DNA of 64,000 bases. It comes from Nitrospirota bacterium (GTDB lineage: Bacteria; Nitrospinota_A; UBA7883; JACRGQ01). How positions within the stretch are numbered: the first letter of the stretch is position 1; the number at the start of each line of letters is the position of its first letter. The stretch is taken from the NCBI GenBank assembly GCA_024275955.1, contig JAJRYD010000036.1:64001-128000 (forward strand), read 5' to 3'. The notes beneath the pieces are model-generated. The model saw only the letters and a list, made by a program, of their open reading frames with translations. It was not told where the DNA came from and did no database searches. Positions 55,837-61,766 of this stretch are shown here, one piece after another. Position numbers and translations under genes: made by a program.

Positions 55837-56163
55837 ATGTCTGAGGCAGTCGAAGTGTTCACCGATAGCAGTTTTGAAGAGAGGGTCGAGAAGGCCGATG
55901 TATTGACGGTTGTTGATTTTTGGGCAGAGTGGTGCGCGCCATGCAAGATGCTTAGCCCGACAGTCGCGGAGCTGGCCGAGGAAAATAAAGATGTTGTAAG
56001 GGTAGGAAAGATGAATGTTGACGAAAACCCGCAGACCGCTTCAAAATTCGGCATTCGCGGAATACCGACGCTTCTTTTTTTTAAAAATGGAAAAGTGGCG
56101 GAACAACTGGTGGGAGTAAGACCAAAAAACGAAATACAAGAGACGATAGATAAAAATAAATAA
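55837..56163 (+). CDS. trxA: Thioredoxin
   Basis: 108 residues from ATG 55837 behind GGAGGT. Active site W-C33-A-P-C36 (WCAPC instead of the common WCGPC) and the FGIRGIPTLLFF cis-Pro loop. General disulfide reductase; the Ala variant shifts redox potential modestly in other thioredoxins. Its stop overlaps the ComFB start. Confidence 0.93.
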   Translation: MSEAVEVFTDSSFEERVEKADVLTVVDFWAEWCAPCKMLSPTVAELAEENKDVVRVGKMNVDENPQTASKFGIRGIPTLLFFKNGKVAEQLVGVRPKNEIQETIDKNK

Positions 56164-56465
56164 TGAGTGATTTCTTTGAAGAGAGGGTTCTCCTTGGCTA
56201 CCATATCGCTTATATCAACAATCAGACGGAAAAAACTGTAGCCGAGGAACTTGAGAGAGCGATAAACAACATTGATGGTGTCTGCAGGTGCCAGCTTTGC
56301 GTAGAGGATATCTTTATGCTCTCTCTTAATTCTCTTCCTGCCAGATACAGACATTCGGCCACTTTTAGGCTGGTCAAGAACGATCCAAACCTTACGGACG
56401 ATATGGTCAAAAAAGCTGTGGCAAATGCAATAGCAGAAGTGAGCGCACACCCCAAACACGACTAG
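56163..56465 (+). CDS. ComFB family protein
   Basis: 100 residues. N-terminal helix followed by CRCQLCVEDIFMLSLNSLPARYR, the cysteine and LNxLPxRY signature of late-competence ComFB-like proteins, some of which bind c-di-nucleotides. ATG overlaps the thioredoxin TAA. In cyanobacteria and other groups ComFB proteins modulate pili and competence; the PilZ and ComF genes here make a second-messenger role possible. Confidence 0.82.
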   Translation: MSDFFEERVLLGYHIAYINNQTEKTVAEELERAINNIDGVCRCQLCVEDIFMLSLNSLPARYRHSATFRLVKNDPNLTDDMVKKAVANAIAEVSAHPKHD

Positions 56466-56545
56466 CCGACGAGACTGTGTGGTATACCTGCATGGTTGAA
56501 TTTCGGTCTTCGTCTTCCAAATTCAATCAGGGTGTCTTTCTTCAT

Positions 56546-56674
56546 GGGACAGTTTCCAAAAGAGTTTTTTGAGCATTTTAAGGGGAAGTTCATTTTCTAA
56601 CTTCTTAGAAATAGGGTCTTTAGGGATTGGTAATTTGTAGAAAAATCAAATTTATCTCATTCGGCAACAGCCCC
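56546..56674 (+). mobile_element. 129-bp MITE-like element, copy 3 (left boundary of metal cassette)
   Basis: Ends GGGACAGTTTCC and GGCAACAGCCCC; flanks TTCAT (56541) and TCCAT (56675), a four-of-five target duplication. Same orientation as copies 1 and 2. It takes up much of the 358-base gap between ComFB and the CadC-like gene; the rest (56675-56823) is the promoter region. Confidence 0.83.
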
Positions 56675-56778
56675 TCCATAGGCGTATCCTCCTTTTTTTA
56701 GAGGTTTTCAGTTTATTCAACTAAAAAGGTATGCCACCTTTTGTTCCTATTTCAAAACACAACTTTCAGTTATATCTC

Positions 56779-56807
56779 TTGACATCGGCGCGCAGATGTT
56801 AAATCAT
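56779..56807 (+). promoter_or_regulatory. Candidate promoter of the CadC-like/SMR genes
   Basis: Consensus -35 TTGACA (56779-56784) with AATCAT 17 bases further (56802) as a weak -10. The ArsR/CadC-type repressor encoded 17 bases beyond would be expected to bind here; the imperfect dyad around GCGCGCAGATGTTAAATC was not resolved into a clear operator. Confidence 0.45.
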
Positions 56808-56823
56808 TATCGCAAGTATCGAA

Positions 56824-57225
56824 ATGAACAGCAAACCTATGAAGAAAATATTACGACAAACCGGCAAAAGAGAAGCTTGCAAAATACCCTGTTTTGAGCA
56901 GGACAAGGTTGTAGCCATCAAAGCGACTTTGTCAAAAGAGGAAGAACAGCTCCCTGAGTTGGCAGAATTTTACAAATTGTTGGGCAATACTACTCGGCTG
57001 AAGATTCTATTTGCTCTAGGAGAAAGTGAGCTGTGCGTCTGCGATATTGCCCATGTGCTTGAACTAAGTATCGCCGCCACCTCGCACCAACTCCAATCAC
57101 TACGCAAGCAGGGCTGGTTGCGTAAACGCGATGACGGCAAGATGGTTTATTACCGTCTTCATGATGTCGATCTTTTTAAAGCACTTAAGGGTGATTTGAG
57201 AATGCTGAAGGCTCAGCTTCGATGA
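56824..57225 (+). CDS. CadC/ArsR-family metal-sensing repressor
   Basis: 133 residues. Winged helix with the alpha-3N metal site ELCVCDIAHVLELS (C71, C73) and an N-terminal pair C19-KIP-C23 in the same spacing as CadC C7/C11; together these form the thiolate site that senses Cd, Pb, Bi or Zn. Recognition helix SIAATSHQLQSLRKQGWL. Probably derepresses the following SMR pump genes when soft metal is bound. Confidence 0.88.
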   Translation: MNSKPMKKILRQTGKREACKIPCFEQDKVVAIKATLSKEEEQLPELAEFYKLLGNTTRLKILFALGESELCVCDIAHVLELSIAATSHQLQSLRKQGWLRKRDDGKMVYYRLHDVDLFKALKGDLRMLKAQLR

Positions 57226-57288
57226 GCTTTTATTTAGCTATTTATTTCTATATTTGCGATAACAACGAATCGCAGTTGCGGTAACACT

Positions 57289-57675
57289 ATGAATAAACCT
57301 TTAAAGCAAGAAGATGCTAGTAAATCAAATAAACCACCTGCCTCCGCATGGTGGCTGTTGGCACTGGCGGTCTGCTTCGAAATTGCCGGGGCCATCGGCT
57401 TGAGTTTCAGTGAGGGCTTCACTTTACTTTTGCCCACTTTGCTTGCGCTTGCCGCATTTTTTGTGGCGCTCTATCTGGTCAGTCATGTGATGAAAAGCCT
57501 GCCGATGAGTGTCGCTTACCCCATCTGGGCCGGCAGTGGCACGGCAGGTGTGACTCTGTTGGGTGTTGGCCTGCTCGGCGAGAGCATAGATTGGCTAAAA
57601 ACGGTTGGCGTGGCACTTGTCGTTATCGGGGTGGTGGTGATTAACCGTAACTCTGAAAAAATATCTGGGTGTTGA
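57289..57675 (+). CDS. SMR-family multidrug/cation exporter subunit 1
   Basis: 128 residues, four TM helices after a polar 20-residue tail. The membrane-embedded glutamate lies in LAVCFEIAGAIGLSFSEGF, as in EmrE; the GxG-type helix 3 reads PIWAGSGTAGVTLLG. Codon choice (CTG, GCC, GGC) differs from neighbours. Overlaps the second SMR gene frame, suggesting a heterodimeric pump. Confidence 0.9.
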   Translation: MNKPLKQEDASKSNKPPASAWWLLALAVCFEIAGAIGLSFSEGFTLLLPTLLALAAFFVALYLVSHVMKSLPMSVAYPIWAGSGTAGVTLLGVGLLGESIDWLKTVGVALVVIGVVVINRNSEKISGC

Positions 57676-57677
57676 GT

Positions 57678-58022
57678 ATGGAATACGAATGGCTATTCGT
57701 CGTGCTGGCTATTGCCGCCGAGGTTGTCGCCGCCTTAGCACTGCGTTTCAGCCACGGCTTTAGCAAGCCATTGCCCACAGCTCTGGCACTGGCTACATTC
57801 GGCTTGGCTTTTTATATGGTGAGCCTTGCGTTGCTATCTCTGCCGGTAAGTACGGTCTATCCTGTCTGGGCTGGGGGCGGCACAGCGGGTGTAGCAATAC
57901 TAGGCGTGTTGGTATTGCATGAGAAGGCTGGTATCTGGAAGAGTCTAGGGGTTGTCATGGTGGTAGCGGGAATTGTTTTACTGAATATTTCACTGAATAT
58001 AGAATCGGCAGGGCATGGCTGA
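57678..58022 (+). CDS. SMR-family multidrug/cation exporter subunit 2
   Basis: About 114 residues, four TM helices. Glutamate in LAIAAEVVAALALRFSHGF; helix 3 PVWAGGGTAGVAILG. Start ATG 57678, three bases after the partner stop. Paired SMR genes such as EbrAB or YkkCD work as obligate heterodimers. Convergent with the mer-type genes. Confidence 0.9.
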   Translation: MEYEWLFVVLAIAAEVVAALALRFSHGFSKPLPTALALATFGLAFYMVSLALLSLPVSTVYPVWAGGGTAGVAILGVLVLHEKAGIWKSLGVVMVVAGIVLLNISLNIESAGHG

Positions 58023-58066
58023 TAAATTAAACCAAATCAGAGATGAACCCTGTCAGGCGATGACAG

Positions 58067-58591
58067 CTAAAAAGTGCCATCGCTATGGCTATCGAAGACA
58101 GAATCATTTACAGGCTCGAAGTCGGCAATCTTACCAGCCTTTTTAATCCATCCGTCGACATTTTTAAGACAGCACCTGCCTTCGGGGTTGCTTGTTTCGC
58201 AAAAACATCCAGGGTCTTTCATCTTTGCCGAAATCTCTTTGACAGCTTTAGAGCCGCCGTTCTTTTTCATCTCGTCCAAAATGGATTGTCTGGAATACCC
58301 AAAACAGTAGCAGATGGGAACATCAAGTGAACTTTCTTTTACGGTTACTTTTACTCTCAAGTCATCTTTGGTAAAAACAGAGCTGGCGGAATTGGAAAAA
58401 TAGACGGCAGAGCATTTGGGGCTTTTACAAAACCTGTACGCCCGTTCTTCATCAAATCTTTGAAGGGAAGAACCGTTTAAAAGCGACTTTGGGGTAATAG
58501 CTCCAACTTTAGCCCCCTTGTTCCCGCACTTTGGGCATAGGAACTCGGCCGGAGCACTGTCTTTGTTATCAAGGTTTTTGCGGTATTCCAT
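58067..58591 (-). CDS. CopZ-like [2Fe-2S]/zinc metallochaperone-type protein
   Basis: 174 residues from ATG 58591 (AGGAATTTTT ahead). N-terminal zinc ribbon (CPKCGNKG, CKSPKC) and a [2Fe-2S] domain with ICYCFGYSRQSI and DPGCFCETSNPEGRCC. This is the arrangement of the N-terminal half of Archaeoglobus CopZ; stand-alone forms are common in mer operons. No C-terminal HMA domain follows; MerP in the same operon may serve that role. Confidence 0.82.
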   Translation of the reverse strand: MEYRKNLDNKDSAPAEFLCPKCGNKGAKVGAITPKSLLNGSSLQRFDEERAYRFCKSPKCSAVYFSNSASSVFTKDDLRVKVTVKESSLDVPICYCFGYSRQSILDEMKKNGGSKAVKEISAKMKDPGCFCETSNPEGRCCLKNVDGWIKKAGKIADFEPVNDSVFDSHSDGTF

Positions 58592-58622
58592 AAAAATTCC
58601 TAACTGCTCCACCGAGTTACTG

Positions 58623-58845
58623 CTATCGCAACAATCGTGTCGGAATAGCATTTGACTGCTTTGCCACCCAGTAAGCCAAAATGGCAATGAAGACAAGGAG
58701 TGCCGGTATCAGAACATAGTCGAGGTAACCTACCCAAGATCAGACCAACCACTCCGAGCAGAATAGCAGGCAGGGTGGTAAAATAGCATAGCGCGGCAAT
58801 TACCGTGCCTGCGATTCCAGCATTTATAATGGTTTTTGGCCTCAC
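58623..58845 (-). pseudogene. merF: merF-like mercury transporter, frameshifted
   Basis: GTG start behind AGGAAAATA. The first helix (TIINAGIAGTVIAALCYFTT, then LPAILLGVVG) is MerF-like, after which the open frame turns into unrelated sequence. One base over, the frame reads GYLDYVLIPALLVFIAILAY then WVAKQSN, the normal second helix, ending at TAG 58623. A surplus G in a GGG run near 58733 accounts for it. Only one cysteine of the usual four remains (CY in place of CC, and no C-terminal CC), so this is probably decaying. Confidence 0.75.
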
Positions 58846-58846
58846 A

Positions 58847-59140
58847 CTATTTTCCTTTTCTGATTACTTTTGACGGAAACCCTGCGTTTTTAGTTGCTTT
58901 AGTAAGCTCATTACTGGTTGTCTTTGTGTCATCGTAAGTTACGGTCGCGGTTCTTTTGTCATAAGATACTTTTGCTTTCGATACGCCTTGTACTTTTTCG
59001 AGAGAGGAGCTAACCGTGTAGATACATGAAGCGCATGTCATATTTTTTACCTTTAGGGTTACAGTTTTTTGTTCCGCAAACGATGTGGCGGATGTAACGA
59101 TAGCGAAAGCGATAGCAGTGACTGTGAGATACCATTTCAT
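58847..59140 (-). CDS. merP: MerP-like periplasmic mercury-binding protein
   Basis: 97 residues from ATG 59140 behind GGAGGT. Signal peptide cleaved near SFA, then one HMA domain with NM-T-C36-AS-C39. Scavenges Hg(II) in the periplasm and passes it to MerT. Two bases ahead of the merF frame. Confidence 0.9.
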   Translation of the reverse strand: MKWYLTVTAIAFAIVTSATSFAEQKTVTLKVKNMTCASCIYTVSSSLEKVQGVSKAKVSYDKRTATVTYDDTKTTSNELTKATKNAGFPSKVIRKGK

Positions 59141-59157
59141 AGTATTTACCTCCATCT

Positions 59158-59571
59158 TTAAACGCCCAAAAATATTGGAGCGATGTACGGAAAAACCAAT
59201 GCGACGAAAATGATAAAAGTTGCCACCCAGAGTGTTGTTTTAACCAGCTGGTTGGCCAAAGGTTTGGCGCATGCTTCGTCTCCCGCGCATCCAGTTTTGC
59301 TTTGTCGGTAGAACAGGTAGTGGCTATACCCTACAAAAACGAGGGTGGTTGCTTTAAAAAATAGCGCGTAAGGGGCTAGGGCGGTTAAATAGCCTACCGA
59401 TGCGCCACCGATGCCGAGGCCGACAAGCACGAGAGGCAGGATACAGCATGATGAGGCCGCTATCGCGCCGATAAGGCCAGCGACTGTCGTCAGTGACGCT
59501 TTTTTGTCATCCGCGTAACCGATGGAAGCTAAACCTTCGGTTGTTCCATTAATGTTTTTGTCAGTAGCCAT
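59158..59571 (-). CDS. merT: MerT mercuric transport protein
   Basis: 137 residues, three TM helices. Vicinal cysteines C42-C43 in SSCCILPLVLVGLG in the first helix and a cytoplasmic pair C95/C101 (GCAGDEACAKP). Imports Hg(II) delivered by MerP. Ribosome site GGAGAG before ATG. Confidence 0.92.
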   Translation of the reverse strand: MATDKNINGTTEGLASIGYADDKKASLTTVAGLIGAIAASSCCILPLVLVGLGIGGASVGYLTALAPYALFFKATTLVFVGYSHYLFYRQSKTGCAGDEACAKPLANQLVKTTLWVATFIIFVALVFPYIAPIFLGV

Positions 59572-59672
59572 CTAACAATCTCTCCTCAAGCATTTGATGA
59601 CACTCCGAAGGAAACCATCTCCCCTGTTGCTTGGCAGGGCAGAGATGATGATTGCATGGCAACTCATCAGGC

Positions 59673-59936
59673 TCAGGCCTTTCCCACGCCGGCTGTCCGT
59701 AATGCCTGCTCGTCTGCTACGCTTGCCGCGCAACAGTTGAGGAGCTTTCCGTCGAGTACCACCGCCGTAACAGTGCGAATGCCCAAACTCTTTGCCATGT
59801 CTGAAACGTCCGGTTCGTTCATATCTAGGATGCTCACTTCACACGATGGGCAGGCTATCCTGTTCACCAGTTGAATTGTGCCCTCACACGCGGGGCAACC
59901 GGCGCTGAACAGCTCTATCTTCCGCTTCGTCGCCAT
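59673..59936 (-). CDS. Thioredoxin-like multi-cysteine protein of mer operon
   Basis: 87 residues from ATG 59936 with GGAGGTAC ahead. Cysteine motifs GCPAC (about 14-17), ACPSC (about 31-34) and NCCAAS near the C-terminus in a thioredoxin-like alpha/beta pattern (ELFSAG, VSILDMNEPD, VTAVVLDGK). Homologues sit at the head of mer operons in many Gram-negatives; an intracellular Hg(II) thiol relay is likely. First gene downstream of the MerR-type promoter. Confidence 0.82.
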   Translation of the reverse strand: MATKRKIELFSAGCPACEGTIQLVNRIACPSCEVSILDMNEPDVSDMAKSLGIRTVTAVVLDGKLLNCCAASVADEQALRTAGVGKA

Positions 59937-60036
59937 TGTGTACCTCCATTCCATGGCGTTCTTCGCGTTAATTGCCAGCTCTTGCCGGAACGCGTTTTCA
60001 ACAGGAGCCGGTTTTCGTTTCTTCCTTCTTGATGTT

Positions 60037-60067
60037 AGTATGAACCCTCTAGGGACTACAGGGTCAA
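60037..60067 (-). promoter_or_regulatory. MerR-type promoter/operator with 19-bp spacer
   Basis: Minus strand: -35 TTGACC (60067-60062), -10 CATACT (60042-60037), exactly 19 bases apart. Between them the dyad ACCCTCTAG-GGA-CTACAGGGT (60044-60064, 8 of 9 pairs) fills the spacer. The overlong spacer with a central dyad is the signature of promoters untwisted by metal-bound MerR. Confidence 0.83.
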
Positions 60068-60080
60068 GGAGAAAGCTCAA

Positions 60081-60500
60081 ATGAAAAAAAATGCTGAATT
60101 TCTAAACCGGAATATTACAATCGGTATTTTGTCTAAAGAGACTGGAGTTAAAATCGAGACGATTCGATATTATGAAAAGGTAGGAGTTTTGCCGGCTCCA
60201 CCCAGGACTGACGGCGGGTACCGCGTTTATGATTTAAATTACTTGAAGCGGTTAAAGTTTATACGCAGGTGCAGGGAACTAGGATTTACTTTAGAGAAAA
60301 TCAGCTCTTTACTGCGTCTTGTCGATTCTCACAACTATACTTGTAACGAGATAAAAGATATTACATCGAAACAGCTTAGCGAAGTGCGGCACAAGATTTC
60401 CGACCTGAAAAGGCTTGAGAAAATCTTAAAAGAGATGACTGGCAAGTGCGAGGGAGGCAAAGTTCCAGAATGTCCTATTCTTGATGCTCTGTACAAATGA
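60081..60500 (+). CDS. merR: MerR mercury-responsive activator
   Basis: 139 residues. N-terminal winged HTH (ETIRYYEKVGVLPAPPRTD), dimer helix, then the Hg-binding cysteines C88 (NYTCNEI), C123 and C131 (CEGGKVPEC). The C88-C123 gap of 35 equals Tn501 MerR; the last gap is 8 instead of 9. Divergent from the mer operon and over its operator. The stop codon borders MITE copy 4. Confidence 0.93.
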   Translation: MKKNAEFLNRNITIGILSKETGVKIETIRYYEKVGVLPAPPRTDGGYRVYDLNYLKRLKFIRRCRELGFTLEKISSLLRLVDSHNYTCNEIKDITSKQLSEVRHKISDLKRLEKILKEMTGKCEGGKVPECPILDALYK

Positions 60501-60501
60501 T

Positions 60502-60630
60502 GGAGCCGTTGCCGAATGGCATAAATTTGATTTTGCTGTAAATTGCCAATTCCTAAAGCCTCTATTTTTAGAAAGTTAGAAAATGAACTTCTCCTTTAAA
60601 ATGCTTAAAAGCTCTTTTGGAAACAGTCCC
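60502..60630 (-). mobile_element. 129-bp MITE-like element, copy 4 (right boundary of metal cassette)
   Basis: Inverted relative to copies 1-3. Ends GGAGCCGTTGCC and GGAAACAGTCCC, flanks ATGAT (60497) and ATGAC (60631), a four-of-five duplication that includes the merR stop. The remaining bases of this gap (60631-60807) show no gene or structure. Confidence 0.83.
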
Positions 60631-60807
60631 ATGACTGCCAAGTGAGCCGGCAAATCGTATCAGATAGCTAAAAGCGTTTCCCTGTTCTTATTTCGAGCTG
60701 GTTTTATTGGAACGTGCTACCTTCCGGTTACACAAGCAGAGGGTTGAACACCCCCATAGGCTAAACTCTTACTGGGGCCAAGCAAACGTCGTTAGAGATC
60801 TTACCGG

Positions 60808-61518
60808 CTACGCTTTGATGTTTAGTGTGGAACCAAGCATTTCGCCGGAAGTTTTGATGACCGTAGCGTTTGCCTTAAAGGCATGTTTGGCTTTTATCAG
60901 CTCAATTATTTCACTGGCTATATCGACGTTAGAGCTTTCGGTAGAGTTTGGAATAAGTCTGCCGAGTGCCGCCGGCCTGCCGGCAACAGGAGTGCCGCTA
61001 CTGTCTGATTCAAAAAAGAGGCCCGAGCCGCCGCTGGTAAGCCGGCTGGGATTGCTGAACGATGTAAGCTCTATCTGGCCGAGAACTGTTTTCTGCCCGT
61101 TTATTTGGGCAGTAACTTTACCATCGCCGGAAACCGCTACCTGCTCGGCATCTGCCGGTATTTTTATCTCCGGCTGTAGTCTGTTGCCAAAACCGTCGGT
61201 AAGCCGTGATTGACTGTCTGTGCGCAATTCTCCTCTTCTTGTATATGCCGTATCGCCGCTAGGAGTTAGAACTTTTAAGAAGTTGTTTCCCTGCATCGAA
61301 ATATCAAGCCGACGGCCTGAAAAAAGGAGATTGCCGGAGGTATTGTTTTGTCTTGCGGCGGAGACTATAACGCCCCGGTTTTGTCCAGCGCTTTGCACAA
61401 CAGTTTCCTGCCGTTTATACCCGGGGGTATTTAGGTTGGCAAGGTTGTTCGCGGCTGTACGCATACGCTCAGCACTTGCGTTTAGGCCGGAAAGCCCTGC
61501 GTTAATCCCAAATATCAT
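60808..61518 (-). CDS. Flagellar basal-body rod protein, FlgF/FlgG-like
   Basis: 236 residues. N-terminal rod motif (AANNLANLNTPGYKRQE), GRRLDISMQGNNFLKVLTPS in the middle as in FlgG/FlgF/FlgE, and C-terminal SSNVDIASEIIELIKAKHAFKANATVI. Secreted by the flagellar export machinery as an axial protein. Stands alone; no other flagellar gene in the window. Bracketed by the metal cassette and the AsmA-like gene. Confidence 0.87.
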   Translation of the reverse strand: MIFGINAGLSGLNASAERMRTAANNLANLNTPGYKRQETVVQSAGQNRGVIVSAARQNNTSGNLLFSGRRLDISMQGNNFLKVLTPSGDTAYTRRGELRTDSQSRLTDGFGNRLQPEIKIPADAEQVAVSGDGKVTAQINGQKTVLGQIELTSFSNPSRLTSGGSGLFFESDSSGTPVAGRPAALGRLIPNSTESSNVDIASEIIELIKAKHAFKANATVIKTSGEMLGSTLNIKA

Positions 61519-61667
61519 ACCGTTGCCTCCAGTACTATTATCGGATAAATCTGCTAAAAACTGAAACCAAAACTATTCGGCTACGCAAGCGGTAGACCGG
61601 AGGCAAAAAAGCGGTGTAATAGTAAAATGAGCTTTGCCTGTAGCCTCTTGAATATCAAACAGGTATC

Positions 61668-61754
61668 ATGTGCGATTATGACCGATTGGCGTGGCTTGCC
61701 TGTTTTGTTTTATTTTCTATTATCTTGTTCGCTTCTGTTGCCATATCAATTTAG
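61668..61754 (+). CDS. Possible 28-residue membrane peptide
   Basis: MCDYDRLAWLACFVLFSIIL... with one hydrophobic helix, an AGG ribosome site five bases before the ATG, and the stop 12 bases ahead of the AsmA-like gene. It may be an upstream leader peptide or chance. No homologue recognised. Confidence 0.22.
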   Translation: MCDYDRLAWLACFVLFSIILFASVAISI

Positions 61755-61766
61755 AATTGGAACTTG

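Noticed and set aside
60707-61213. 168-codon plus-strand frame
   Set aside because: Mostly antisense to the flagellar rod gene; low-complexity serine/leucine composition.
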